DNA of 64,000 nt from Karalla daura (taxonomy: Eukaryota > Chordata > Actinopteri > Chaetodontiformes > Leiognathidae): NCBI GenBank assembly GCA_029224185.1, contig CM055195.1, forward strand, positions 25,136,209-25,200,208, given 5' to 3'. Below, in pieces: positions 32,416-46,009 of this stretch (the stretch's first letter is position 1; every line of letters starts with the position of its first letter). The notes beneath the pieces were generated by a model. That model did no database searches. It had not been told where the DNA came from and saw only the letters and a list, made by a program, of their open reading frames with translations. A program made the position numbers and the translations under genes.

Positions 32416-33589
32416 CACACAGCATATGTGATTCTTTCTACATCTTTCCGTTAGCTCCCTGTACTTTCAACTCGGACTTCGGAAAACAAGTTGGGGACTG
32501 CCAGTGCAGGATTTAAAATAGCTTTACTCTACACATGCACATATCAAAAGAAGGAATCACAAAAGGGCACAGCGGGAACCAAGCGGCCCGCTCTTATCCG
32601 CATCATGCGTCAGCGTGCGCGTGGGAGCGCCAAAGCCTTTCATCAGACATAACAACTTAATGACACGTGCCCCGACTACAACCGTCGAGGCCTGCCACAA
32701 GAGGAACCAACGCAGGTCAACCGTGTCCTAACAGAGAAGCTGAGCCTTAACGGCAAAAGCCCCATGAGGAAATGGCGTTTCAACAGGTCCGGGCCTCGAC
32801 GTTGACCGGCACGGAGCCCACCAAGTGACGCTTGTTGGAAGTAAACGCTGGCAACAACAGAAACACTTTGCTTTGGTAACGCGTGGGACTTGAATCACGA
32901 GGGTGTGGAAACGGAAAAAGTGAAATTTGAAGAATGATCGCGCCACCCGACCTAAGGCACCACTGACGTGATTAAAGGCGCCACAATCGTTTCATTACAG
33001 CGCCATGATCTCGGACGGCACAGAGACGATAACCCCTACTCGTGGCACAATCCCCGTCCAAAACGCCATCAAAAGCCGCCGTCCCACCACAGCCGCCCCC
33101 AGGCACCACCTCAAACGGAGTGCGCTTGATGCTTCATGGACACAATTCGGTGACTTAAGTCCCATGCATTTCATAATGTGGGGCTATTCAGTTAAAAAGA
33201 AAACAAGTTAAGTCAAGTTCACATATCCACCCTGTGTTAGCGTGGTTTGTCAAAAACCATGCATGTTTGGGTCAGTTGAGACTCTAAACTCTCCCGAGGT
33301 GTGAGGGAGTTTGGGAGAAAACGGTAATGAAATGCAGTTCTTTTTTGTTGCATACTGAGGTCACCTAAGGATGAGTGCACGCATGATCACGGGTGTTTCG
33401 GGGAGCAGTTTTCACAAGGATGTCTGCTCAGACCGAGGGTTTAACCCCCCCCCCCAGTCGCTAATGGAAACCTAGGCCCTGTAGCCTTAATAGACACAGA
33501 GGAGGTCGGCACCTTAATGTACGACCTAAATGATCCCCCGCCTCATTTGTGGATCAAAGACTGTGCAACGTGAAGAAACCCGGAGACCT

Positions 33590-33660
33590 GTCGGCGGATC
33601 CCTACGACACTGCTGGGTGCAAAGTGGGGCAGGTAATAGACTGAGAGGGCAGGAGAATAT
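33590..33660 (+). mobile_element. SINE-like repeat, 3' fragment
   Basis: CCCTACGACACTGCTGGGTG followed by CAAAGTGGGGCAGGTAATAG. The tail of the copy at 26.7-26.9 kb (CCCACGACACTGCTGGGCATG) matches closely. Confidence 0.45.
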
Positions 33661-36600
33661 ATCATAATAGCAAAAGTCCGAAAAGACGTAAACGCTGAAC
33701 CTCCAGTAAACCGTTTAAAAGAAAACCCAGCTAATGACAGTAAAACGACCGGACCCGCAACACAAAGTTGTGATTATGACGTTTGCAATGGAGCCGGGTG
33801 ACACACGTTTGCGTGCGCGGGGGGGAAACCTGCTCACACGTCAGCCAGTGCAGTGACCTGTCTGGCACTGCATCTTTCTTCCTAGCTCATCGGTCCTCTT
33901 GCGTCACACTCCCTCCGTCTCACTAATTGTAACTCCCTCAGTTCGGAGCACACGTCCCCGGTGCCCACTGGCGAGGCCGCGAGCCGTTTACAATAGTCCA
34001 CGTTTGTTCTTTTGAAGAAAGCATAGCCACAAAGACATCCGTGTCAAGCTAAACTGGAAAGCTGCCGGCACGGTGAGCTTCAGTGAGTGTTTTAACTCTC
34101 ACTTCGTTGCAGACGAGGCCACTCCACGTGCGCTCATTTGTCTAATTTCAGTACAAAGAAAGCAAGCTTCATATCGTCCGTTACGGTATGTACGGATAAT
34201 TCCGTATTAATCAACAAGAACTGATAAGTAGAAAAAGCGTTAAAGCTTCCAAACCATCAAATGCGCTGCAGCTTTAGATGAAAACGTTTCAACTATTTTT
34301 GGTCCACTGTTAACACATCAGAGCACGTCACAGGCGAATCCTAAAGAGAGTTGTTGAGTCGGGTCTGACCATACTTTGAGACGACCAAACCAAAGCAAAA
34401 GCAGAGCAATCGCAGAAGTTACCTCCATCATGGATTCACCAACACTTGGCACAGTCTGCAGACCCCATATCGGAGGCCGCCCTCTGCTCTGTCCGCTGTC
34501 TGCTCACAGTGATGAATGGCCCCCACAGAGTAATAATAGTCCAACTTGAACAGAGGGGCTGATCCTAAGGAGGTGTTGTGGACAGGCAAAGGCCCATTGT
34601 TTTACGAGCGTCCCCGCAGCTGTACGAGACACAGAGCGCACTGTACCACGGGCTGGTACTGGCCTACATTATGCCGTGTCCCTCGACAATGGGGAGGAGG
34701 GGAATCTCATCTAGACCTCGCACTGGGAGCTGCTTCCTCAATCATTTGGTTGCCTCAAAAAAGCCACAGACTGCTATGGTGTCACTTACTCTTGCGAAAA
34801 AAAATGCTTGCATCTTGTGCCTCAAGTCACGTAAAAAGTGGCCAGTCTATCGCAGGCGAAGGTGGCCGAACGTGCCGAGGAACACAAAAACCTCTATAGG
34901 TTACAGCGAGGCTTCATGAAGCTACATGAAGCTCTATCCTGAAAACAACATTTAGTTTATTTTTAACTGGTTTAGATTCTTAGATCAGTCATTTACTGAG
35001 GGTGAAGATTATATGTTGCCTAACCTTCTCCATTTTGAACTTTACCCCCACAGCTCACCATCCTCTCAACAATTTATCAGAGAGAAGAAGAGACGAGCAG
35101 TGGCTGTCTAGAGTCAACCTAAACCTCAGAGAGGAGGCAGCACGATTTCAAGTCACACTTAAATCTATAATTAAAGAGGGTTCAAAGCGGCGACGCCATA
35201 AATGGAGGATGGCTTTTCCAGCCAAGTGCACATATTCTCTCCTCTCAACATCTTCACGTGCAACAAACCACCAGATTGAGCTCATTTTTTAGCTCTTGTC
35301 CTCTATAGCAGAGGTCACAAGTAGATGGGCCATGGTCCAGGTCCAGACCTACAGCCGTAAACCACCGAGCTCAATGGAATTGGTTCAGTTTTAACCAGCG
35401 CCTTTTTTCCTTGCCTTTTCGGCAACATATGAAACCCTGCTTTCCATGCAAGCACTACTCTCATATGTCCGGAGTATGTCGCGTGAGTGAAAAGCATAGA
35501 CCGTATACGAAAGACGGACGTAGTCTCCCGGTACGTGACTTTTCTTGCAATACCACGGAGATCCGCCAGGCCCGGCCCCAAAAAACACTTTCTCCAATAC
35601 ACACCCAGTCGAAAAACGCTTGACGCACTACCCGCCCTTTGGCTTCCGCCGGCTCCATTGCGAGGAATGGCAGCCGCCTGCAACTCAAACTCCTGGCATC
35701 ACCCACGTCCTTCGCAAACCAATGGGGCTTGGTGAAGAGTAGAAACGTGAAATGCAAAAATACAAACCTAACCATAAAACTGCATTTGGGAAACATTACC
35801 CAATCAAAACTGATATGAAGTTTTGTGTGTGTATACATGCATATATGCAAGCATGTACACACACACATATATCAATATATAAAAATATAAATAAAGGCAC
35901 TGAGGCACAGGCACTTAGACTAATGACAATGATCGATGTGGCCGAGACCACAGGGTGGTGTGGGTTTCTCATCGTTTCCTCCTGCTGAACTGTGACCACT
36001 TTTAAAAGACTTCATTATTTCTGACTGAGGAATGCTGCTCATGACCAGGAGAGTTTGCGGTGGGGATAGTAAGTGAGGAGCTGTCGCTTAACCTAGGTGA
36101 TCACACTGGCGTGTATGGTGAGGAAGAGGGAGGGTGAAGGGATGCTTCCATGTCCGCTAGCAGCGTTTTTAAAATCCTCACACAGTTGTTTCTTCACAGT
36201 TCCTCCTCTGCCCCATCATTTCAGGTGGAGATGAAGAAACATCCCCGATGCAGCCATTTCGGCTTTTCCCCCTCCGTGCACTCAGACACAGAGAGTAAGA
36301 CCCCCCCCCCCCCTCGCTCTATCTCTCTCTCTCACACGTACACAAACACACGCGCACGCACACACACACATCTCAGCATTCGCTCCACATCTCCACTGCG
36401 AATGCTCTCTGGTTGATGCTAAAGCTGGGGGAACATGGCACAGAGAATCTCTCGATGAGCCTTTGCACATACATATATGGATGACGAGGATGCATTCTGA
36501 GCATGCATCCTCCATCCTGGCAGGGATACCGTGGGTCAGAGAAGGGGGGGGGGGGGGCGATGCGAGGAGAATTCAAAATAAATGAAGCTAACCTGAATTA

Positions 36601-37031
36601 TTTAGAGGTACAAACTGAGAATTCAACCTAGCTTTTAAAAAAAAGTGGAAAATTGCCACAAAAAGCCATCCGCGGTCCCCATGTATCCAACCCGGTCCGC
36701 CCACTCCCCTGTTTACCAGTGGGGGAAGAGTAAAAAGGCCGAGTCCATTAGGTGGAGAAAAGGATGGAGAGGTGCAACTTGACAACAGGTCCACCCTTCC
36801 ATATCACTCCAGTCTCCCTGGTGTGAGACACGCAGGGCTTTCCCTACTCCCCACTACATTGTGATCAGCGCATTTATTTCTTCTCACTGCCTCTCGCCTC
36901 CCCCCACACACTAAATATATTTATTATCCTGCTGTGTGTTGCAGATGAGCTCCTTTTGGCTGGGTTTCCATTACTGGGCAGAATGCAGGAAATCAAGCAG
37001 GGCGAGAGAGAGAGACACAAGAGAGGGAGCG

Positions 37032-37089
37032 GGAAAGGAATAGAGAGAGAGAGAGAAAGTGAGAGAGAGAGAAAGTGAGAGAGAGAGAA

Positions 37090-37167
<78 letters not shown>
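37032..37167. repeat. (GA)n microsatellite with AAAGT interruptions
   Basis: A 136-bp GA array. Its left half is broken into a regular GAGAGAGAGAGAAAGT higher-order unit repeated about three times; its right half is a pure GA tract of about 75 bp. Confidence 0.97.
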
Positions 37168-37170
<3 letters not shown>

Positions 37171-38004
37171 GGAAATCTGAGTAAGCAGTTCTCTTTACCA
37201 GCCGGTGCATGCTGCAAGACTAATGGCGGCAAAAACCAAGCACATTGCTAATCAATATCCATCTCCCCTAATCAAACAGAGCTGGTAAATCAAATGGCCT
37301 TACATGCCTGTGGCCTTCAGATGTTCTCCTCCGCTAATCCCAGGAGTGACAACTCTGTTCAAGGACTCTTGTATCTCATCAGCTAATAAAAGACCATAAT
37401 GTGCTCCCAACAGGTGCTGCTAGCCGCTCGCAGACTCCACTACGCGAAAGCCAGACCAACCACGCTGCAGAAGCAAACGCGCACAGAAAGCCAAAGACAT
37501 TTCGCCTCACAGAGCCGGAGCGCTTTCCAAACACATCTGACCGGACTTCCACATCTTTCGCACACAATGGCGAGCGCAGGCAATGAAGAGAGAGGTTGGA
37601 GGGGTGAATGCGAAGCCTCGGTAAGGAGCAGGGGTTGACCAAGAAGACGCGAGGACGTCGGCGTCGGGTCCAGCGTCGGGTGTTAAATGTGCAAACATCC
37701 TGATATCGCCTCAGCGCGTTTGCATCAAAGCTGTGTTCCTGTATTCCAGAGCAGTATTGACTGCAACGCATTGCCATGTCTCTCCGCTACGTCAGGCGCG
37801 TGTACGCGAGAATTTGGGTGTCTGCACAAACCAGCTCGGACCAAATGTATGCTAATTTCAAATCGATATCGAGGCGATAACTAACACCTGAATTTGCACC
37901 CCTTCCTACGCCAAGACAAAATATCCTTTCAGTAGCAGGCTCGCATTAAAATGCAGTCCCTCTTCCTGGCGTCTTAAACAGCAGCACAGGCATGAATTCC
38001 TCCA

Positions 38005-38140
38005 GGTGGATGACCAGTGGTGACCACGATCCTGTCACCTCACAGCCAGGAGGATGTGGGTTAAAATCCCAGACGGACCCAGAGCTCTTCCGTGTTTGCG
38101 CGCTTTCAGTCTATCTGATGGGTTTTCTCCAGCTACTACC
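38005..38140 (+). mobile_element. SINE-like repeat, 5' part
   Basis: GATCCTGTCACCTCACAGCC, AGGAGGATGTGGGTTAAAAT, CCCAGACGGACC, then GATGGGTTTTCTCCAGCTAC. The head and the GGGTTTTCTCC block match the family. Confidence 0.55.
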
Positions 38141-40185
38141 AGCTCAAACATTAACAATGAGCACTACGGACATTTATTGGAAGATTTTATAGAGTTTTAG
38201 GGTATTTCTGACCTTTCAGGAACCGCTCTGCCAGACGGTCGAGTCGGCTTCGGGCACTACATTTTATAATGGTGTAATCCAAAACACAAAGCAATCGAGT
38301 TTGTCAGCGTGACCTTTTCCTGCCTTGGTGCACGGCAGGGACACCTCTGCGGCCCGAGTCCCCTCAAGACCAGGGCTGCACGATATAGCACCGACTGAGG
38401 TGGCGATGACAATACGGCCAGCGTGCCTATCACGAAGACGGTCTGAAACTGCGATGAACGGTGTTATCGCCAAATTTGGCCAATCGGATGACGCCCTGCC
38501 ACCCCATATAAGGACTAGTCCATTACCCCAGATGGCGGTATAAATTACTTTTACCTGACTGGCTGAGGTTGTGGGGCGGCCGAGACTGTGACATGGCCAG
38601 AGTCCACTCATGGCCACTCATTGCCATGCCGTCACAGTGCCCGCAAGCATGGCCGCATGCCGCACGTCTTCCCAACGTGGCGCGGTTTTCGTGACCGCTT
38701 TGACCACTCATCTGCACGCCGGAGGCAGGGGAGCGCACGTTGACACAATAAAAATCAGCAAAAACCGCACGTCAGTGTGTGTGTAAGGCTAGTGAGTAGG
38801 AGGAGGAGGAGGTCCACCGGTTACCATGGTGCAAAAAAAAAAAAAAAAAAAAAAACATGACTAAGGAGCTGCCCGTGTGGTGGCGTTTTCATTTGTCTGC
38901 AGTGTTCTCCTTGCAGTCGAGGCAGGGGCTCCCACAATGAATACTATCACATTTCCGCCAGGCTCCACCTCTCCCAGATCACACTGCTGCCTTCAAGGGC
39001 TTGAACGAACATCAAAGGCAGCTGTGTGATTTTGCATTCTTGTCAGAGCGCCGTTACAACCTCTGGAGCCCCCCCCCCCCCTCCCTCCACTAACCATCGC
39101 CACCCCTCGATGAAAAGCTCGGTCGTTACCACAGCTATCTTGATGATTTCCCAGAGACGCGCTCGTGGTTTAGTGGCACAGTGCACCATCATAGTGGGGA
39201 GAGTCAAGTGTGCCAGCCCCTTTCTCATCTTTCCTCCTCTTCATGATGTTCCCGCCCATGTGCGGGGGGGGGGGGGGGGGGGGTGAATCAGGAGGCAGAG
39301 TTGCCAATAAAGGCAGGGGCCCTCAATTATTCAGTGTGCGTATACCAGAATTTAGACTGTGTGCACATCGCCCCACAAATATCCGCATTTAGCGACAGGG
39401 TGGCTAACTTGTCTTCTGAGAGACAAGCTGCCATTCTTTTTCAATGTGCACCGGCGACCAGGGGCGTCTGGGTTGACAGCGGCGGCGGGCGACTCGGGCG
39501 ACTAGCAAACCCGAGAGAAACTCAAACTTCATGGAAATCAGCAGCGACTCAACTGCAGCAGCAGCCAATCGCAGGCCAATCTGGATTCCCAAGGCAATTT
39601 GACAGAGGGGGGAGAAGACAACAGACAGAGGAAAAGTCATGCATGCAGCCCCCACGGCCTACGCCTCTTTCTTTGCATGCAGCCCCTACTTAATTATCCA
39701 AACATACTGATAATACATACATACACGTACATAATACATCTAACATATAATAGTCACATATGCTATTCATGAGGGTCACATGAGTAGCATATTCCGTCGT
39801 GTTTAAAAGTGTCTGTTTAGTTAGTCAAAGTCATGAATTATACATACAATAGGCCTTGTGAAAACAAGAATGAGAGTCATTACGTGCATGTAACTACTGC
39901 CACAGCTGACACAGGCAACGCGAAGTGACCGACCTGAGCAACCACGGGCGATTTTGTCGCTTGCGGTGGGAGCACAGGGTAAGGCTTAGTTCCCACAGCA
40001 GTGAAATGTGACTGAAATCAGACGTTTTGGCCCACATTCGACTCGGGTTGGATTTTTATTTGTGAGATGTGAACAGTGCAGGTGGCACCAAATCTTTAAA
40101 TCCGACCTGGGTCACTTTCAGAGCAGGTCCTCAATTGGATACATGTCTGATGTTTTGCAACGTGCTGTCCGAACACTTATGTCAC

Positions 40186-40315
<130 letters not shown>

Positions 40316-41164
40316 AAGAAAAATGTTTTAGTTTTTTTCTGTTTCATTCTGCCTCTGTGGGCGTCTGCAGTTCTGTCCCAAAATCAAGGGACAAGGCATT
40401 CGATGTGTGAATATTCTGGGGTGTGATATTAAACATTTCCTGTGATTGGCAAGTTAGTTTCATGAATCACACAAGACACCAGGCATGAGGTGATTTTGCG
40501 CTTGGATTTGCACCGATTACTATGCTCGCTTGATAAATGAGGGCCAATGTGCGCATCAGTGACAGTATGGACGGCCGCCCTGCACAGAATATTATTTACA
40601 GCTTGCACTGGAGAAAAATTACAGCAGCAATCCTCTCCAGAAGCAGGAAAATCAGCTGACCTGGCAACACTTACAGAGAGGCCAGGAAGAGGGTCAGGCA
40701 CTATAATTATTACACCCCCCCCCCCCCCCCCCCCACCTCACCCCCTTTATTCACCATCAGTATCTTTACTGCTCACAGAGCCCGTCGGGGATCCAACCCG
40801 CTGATGACAACAGGTTACTGGTGCATAAGAGGATGATAAAGGGGCAGTAAAGGCAGTTTAGCATTTACAAACCCTGCCTCGTGGACAGTTTCCTCCACTC
40901 CGAACTGACCCACTGATGAATGATTAACGCACGGGAAGGCCGGGCAAAATCAGTGGGTGAACTTTAAAAGAGTACGCATTAAACTGGCCAATTTGAAAAT
41001 ATGATGTCAAGGCATTTCATGCTGGCAAAGTACCAGCAACGGCTGGATACGGCGGAGCGCCGGGGCAACATTTAGACACAACTGTTATGCATCATTAAGA
41101 AAAGTGAAAAAACACACATCATCATCATGCTGTCGTTTTTTTGTTCTTCTGTTAATAAATCGGC

Positions 41165-41375
41165 TATAGAACAATGGGTAGTGCTATAGCCCAAAAGCAG
41201 GAGGGACCTAGGTTCAAGTCCCAGGTCAGACGGCCTTTGAGGGTGCAATTTACATGATTTTCATATATCTGCATGGGCTTACCCCAGGCGCTCCTGTGTG
41301 TACATGAGCGTGGAGCAGCAACTTGTCCAGGCTGTATTTCCTGCTGATTCGGCCGTGCACATTGCATACCGACTC
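41165..41375 (+). mobile_element. SINE-like repeat, diverged
   Basis: GGGACCTAGGTTCAAGTCCC resembles a tRNA B box within the family, followed by TTGAGGGTGCAATTTACATG, GCATGGGCTTACCCCAGGCG and AACTTGTCCAGGCTGTATTT. Heavily decayed. Confidence 0.5.
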
Positions 41376-42479
41376 AAGCTTTTATCCACAGCCACTTACA
41401 CGGGGAGAAAAAACAAACACTCAGGCTACGACCTGAGACCAGCTTCCAGCTGTACTCAATCTAGAAATCTCACTCCCCTCCCTGTCCTCTGGCGCGGGCT
41501 CAAGAGGACCCCTCTGACACAGAATGGATCAGTGTTCAGAGGGTGAATCTTCATTTCACAATTCCCCATCGCAAGTTCTGAAAGTCTGAGGGGTGAGGGC
41601 GTTTCTGTGTTGGCGTGCTCTGCCCATGCTATCATACATCATGCGTGTTCACGTCAGCCAGAGTCTCTGAACGGCAACTACTGTAGGTGAGAGTGGGACA
41701 CTCAGTGTGCGTGTCCTGTGATGACTGGCGAACTGCCCAGAGAGTGTATTCCCTGCCTGTGCTCTACGTTAACTGCAGATAGGCACCGGTAGGCCCTCCT
41801 CAAGACAGCTGAGTAAAGCAGGTACGATGGTAGGATGGTGGGAGGAAAGTTCTGACGCTCTGACAGCTTAACTCCTTTCTGTGTGGAGTTCTCGTGTGGA
41901 CGGAAGTGGTCAGTCTTGAAATGCTTAAGTATTTTGTCGAGCAACGGCCCACACTACATAGCTTTCACTTATATATTTAATAGGCCACACTTTAGGTTTA
42001 GGGTATTTTCGGCCTGTGGGATCATTGAGAAGAGGAAGACTGGCACCTGTGGAAGTAGAGGTGAGACGTTGCTTTCATGTTGCAATAGACAGGAAGGTGA
42101 ATTGACCACAACTTGCCCATGAAGTGTGACAGCCACTACTACTACTACTACTACCCTCCTTGGCTGTGTGTTTGGATAGCAACTTGTTTTCTGTCGTGAC
42201 TTCCTGCCTGGCAAAGCCACCAAGGCGGAACGGCAGCTGTTTGTGTGGCAGTTGGCGGGGAGTTTCGCTGTAGGTCGTGGAAAAAGTGGCAGGAGAATTG
42301 GACACTGCCTGGGAATACTGGTTTATAATCTTGCAGGGCAGAGTCGCGGCAGTTAGCAAGAACAGCAGGATGACAGGATGTCAGACGCTAACAATGTGTC
42401 AGTGAGTGTGTGGATGCCAGGGCACACGTACCAAACGGTTCAGTCGTCTCCGAAGCATCTTGATGTTTTATCTTCTCGG

Positions 42480-43160
42480 ATTTCGCAAAAAGCAAAAAGT
42501 GGTGAAGTGCTCCAGCCGAGCTCAGGGCTAGCTCGGCTCCTCCTCCGGGGAATAACTTTACATGTATGAGTCCAGTTCCTTGGCTATCTACTCTCTACTC
42601 CACCGTTAGTTCTAGCTACGTCGTGGATCGCCGAGGCGACGCTACATCGCTCCCATTTCGCTTGATTTCGGTGTCTTCTCACCATTCGCATTCTCGCCCC
42701 CCTCCCTCCCGCCCTCCTCTCACGGATGAAGGTTTTAGATATTTTTCCCGTGGTAGTCTCTCTTCGCTGGGCTACAGGCTGAGACTCTCGCTGACATGAC
42801 GCTCCGCTGCCCTGTTGCGTTGCCCGGACTCCCGCCGATCATTTGCCGCTCTGGCCGCGGACGCGGAAACTGCCGCGGTGGGGTCCAACGCAATCAAAGG
42901 GAAACTTAAGTTCCCTTTGTGTCTCTGTCAGTCCCTCCAGCCCCTGTCCTCCCTGTCAAACAGTCTGCACTCCTCCAGCAGCGGCAACAGCAGCAGCTTC
43001 CCGCAGCAACACAGACGTTCCCACGTTCCGTAGCTCCACCCGGTGAAGGTGCGGCGGTTCTGGCTCCCGGGGGCTTCTGGGTAATGTTGTCCAGAGGTGA
43101 AGCTACCGACTCCCCCTGGTTGGATCCACTGCATGGTCCGGAGAGCAACGGTTCTCTCAA
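42480..43160 (-). promoter_or_regulatory. atp11c: CpG-rich block, candidate atp11c promoter
   Basis: A stretch rich in CG dinucleotides (for example around 42,600-42,880) lies just where GC content drops to the right. On the minus strand it holds purine-rich sequence and the ATG CGA ATG|GTGAGA candidate exon end. Plus-strand transcription from the same block is equally possible: that strand has several ATGs and pyrimidine tracts with AG. No TATA box was seen. Assignment to atp11c rests on position and composition only. Confidence 0.33.
42683..42691 (-). CDS. atp11c: Speculative atp11c exon 1 coding tip (Met-Arg-Met)
   Basis: In a CpG-rich block the minus strand reads ATG CGA ATG followed at once by GTGAGA, a good 5' splice site. 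An A lies at -3 of the first ATG. The exon would end in phase 0, which is what exon 2 at 27,924 needs, and would give M-R-M before LGGDERRV. Human ATP11C begins MQM but has about ten more residues before the shared part, so this is only a candidate. Such short matches arise easily by chance. The CpG-rich setting and the drop in GC just beyond it are the main support. Confidence 0.22.
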
Positions 43161-43959
43161 CCTTTTTTCCACTGCAGGTTATCCCTCGTGCAGTATGTTG
43201 TCATCCAAGTACCTCCTGACCAGAGCAAAGCTAACAAGCAGAGAAGCTGTAAAACATCGCATCAGCACTGTATGATTTATTATACCTTGTAAATTTATGA
43301 CTCAGTGGCTGATAAATGAACACAAAAATCATTCATATGTTGTACGGAAAAAAGATACAGAAATGTTGTTTTCTAATGTTCTTTAAGGATCAGTTTTCCA
43401 TTTCGCTCCACCTAGTTTTTCATTGCGCGAGAGTGTTTTGAAAGGAACCTACAAATAAAAGTTAGATTTCTAATCAAAAATAAGACAGGAATGTCAAACT
43501 TACAAATTCTACACAGTGATGATTGCAAAGCTTTGGTGAGAAGCGTGCACTTGTGTGCTTGTTTCTGATTTTTCAGGATCATGAAACTGAATAGCCTGCT
43601 AAATATAAAAAATCAGCTTATATATTTATATTATACTGAAATATTTTCTAAATGCCTTCAAGTCTCCAAAGGGATACTAGCAGAACTGAGGGGCCCCCAA
43701 AATGACCCAAAACATAAGATGTTTTTTAAACATTAAACTTAAAAATAAGTTTTAAACAGGAGGACATCCCAACTATACAATGATACAATGTACAGTGTCA
43801 GTATTAGTCCAACACAGGTAACACTTCAATGGTGGGTGGGGGGCCCAAAAATGAACATTAGGGCACCATAAACGCTCATAGTATTACCATTTGAGAATCA
43901 CTGCTGTAGATGAGACTGTGATTGGGGAAAATGTCCTGCAAGCCATTATAGTGGGATAC

Positions 43960-44150
43960 TAGTCAAATAATGGCTTACTAAGTCAAAATCATCAGAACTG
44001 AGCATAGCTTAAATTGACTGAATCAGAATAATGACATGCCATGTCAAAATCACGTTACAGTAAATCGAATAACTTTCTAGGTCAAAAATGACTCGGTCAA
44101 AATAATAAGATTAGATTAGATAAGAAGTCAAAATGCCCAAGTGATGTTAG
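43960..44150. repeat. Degenerate AAGTCAAAAT minisatellite
   Basis: Units of the type (C/T)TA(A/G)GTCAAAATCA(T/C) recur at irregular intervals: AAGTCAAAATCATCAG, ATGTCAAAATCACG, AGGTCAAAAATGAC, GGTCAAAATAATAAG, AAGTCAAAATGCCC. It resembles a decayed array of a common fish minisatellite. Confidence 0.6.
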
Positions 44151-45961
44151 CATGAAAACCTGTTAAGCCTATAGGTAACCACGGCAATTGCAAAAGTAAA
44201 CCATACCAAGTGCTCATTGAATGAATCTATTTTTGTGTGCAACTGACTGTATGGTTGGATTGTAAGGGACTATTCCAAACACATAAGATTGGATTGGACT
44301 GGATTCAATTGGATTGGACTTTAGGATCAAAGACAACACGCTGCCAGCCCTGAAAGGCCTTTCAAAAATTGTGCAGTATCATCATTTTTTAGACAATCTA
44401 GCCACCTCCATTTTGAGTAAGGTGAAGTCAAGCCTGTTACAGTTAACAGACACCCTTATCCAAAACGCCTCTCTTGCTTCTTATGGCTCTAGGAAAAAAT
44501 ACCATTTGGGGTGTGGGTCGCTGGTTATGGATTCCATAGTGTCTGGCATCATCAGGAAAACTGTGTATATGTAGGGAAAATGTGCAAGTGTAGCACTAGA
44601 AATGCTGAATAAGACAGCATCATGCAGAACAAAGAACAGGAACGAAGCATGTCATCATGCTTTACTGTCATCAGCTGAAAAAGTCATGATTTTTTTCAGT
44701 TCGAGGATGAGCAATTGTACACTAAGATCACTGGATTGTTAACTGACTTCTAGGAAAACAGAACAGAACTTCAACATTGTGACAAAAAGAATTCTGTTAT
44801 TCTGAGTCAGACTATATAAGAACTGAAACCTTACTTGAAAATGGACTCTTGACTCCTAACCTTCAGTGTAATGTACAGTACATGCAATTGAAACAGTGCT
44901 TGGGCAGCACACAGAGGGTTAGAGAGCAAGTAGGGCGCAGAGTGAAATCCGACACTGAGGCTAATTTGTATTTGTATGTATCATAGCACTGTTGACCTTT
45001 GCAGCTATTTGCATGTAGCACCAGGTTTGCATTGTGAGCCTTGGTTACTTCCTCCACTGAAATGCAGTTGTCTTGAAATTGAGGAGTGTGAAGTATGTGA
45101 CTTTTTGCTGTCATTCATGCTATCAAGGACACTAGCTAAAAGAGCTAATGGGTTTTATCCATTTGAGTGGGTGAACATGGTGTTTTGTGAAAAGTGACGG
45201 GTCGACACTGACACAAAAGCATCTTTGTCTGAAACCAAGTGACCTTAAAAGGATCATAAGCAAGAGATCTGGGACTAGTGACTCTCGTCAGTGGCATCTA
45301 CAAACCAGATATGTCCTTATAAGTGAGGTAATTTTTGGTTAGTTTTTAGATAAACAGTTCTCAGAGAATGTGCATCTGAAATATGGGTCAGCGTTGGAAC
45401 AAAGGCTCATTTGTTCTCAGAGCAGATAAGCCGCCTAAAGCAGTCCAGTTATGTTTATCCTGTTTAGTCCAGCTCTCAAACCTCTTAAAGTTAAAATGCT
45501 GAACGGTTACCTTCCTGTTTGCTAAATGTGGTTTTGTTGTGCATGTTACTGTTGTGCAGAAATGGGGAAGTTAACAGTTTCAGTCACATAACAATATGTT
45601 TTGCAGCTGTGTCATGGAGAAAGCACAGAACGGCAATACAAACTAAGACAAAAATCAACACTTATTAGCCATTTTTCTTTTTCAGAGTAAACTGACTGTG
45701 TCAATTGTTCGAGCCTAGGGTTTAATGCTGAAACTCAAACAGGCGCAGCTACCACAAATGGTGCATTCTGTTCAGTAGCCCTGTGGTGACATTACTCAGC
45801 ATGAATAATGATTTATATAGAGGAAATTCTGCGTGGTTCCGTGAAACTGCAAAAACGGTCTTCCTTCCTTTTTAACCCAGGAAGTGTTTTTGCTCTATTT
45901 ATTTTTATTTTGTAAGGTGCAGACATGGATATCTCATGTAAATACTGTGGAAGACCCTTAA

Positions 45962-45970
45962 AGCTAATAA
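45962..45970 (+). terminator. Plus-strand AATAAA at the end of a U-rich stretch
   Basis: TAATAAAAGC follows about 100 bp of 3'UTR-like sequence with ATTTATTTTTATTTTG (45,897-45,913). It could end a plus-strand transcript that starts in the 42.5-43.2 kb CpG block, but AATAAA is frequent in AT-rich DNA. Confidence 0.18.
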
Positions 45971-46009
45971 AAGCTTGAACAAAATCACATGGTGCATTAT
46001 GAGGAAGTG

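Larger units (their letters stand above)
43200..46009. other. AT-rich stretch without a supported gene
   Basis: Composition falls clearly in GC compared with the left. It contains a degenerate AAGTCAAAAT-type minisatellite (about 43,960-44,150), a short run of ATTGGATTGGA units (44,290-44,320), and ordinary AT-rich DNA. Open frames are short and repeat-like. Confidence 0.5.

Noticed and set aside
42910..43275. Plus-strand frame with poly-Gln (LLQQRQQQQLP) in the CpG block
   Set aside because: No ATG start, stop just upstream, glutamines come from a CAG-rich stretch; no known protein. Kept only as part of the CpG block description.
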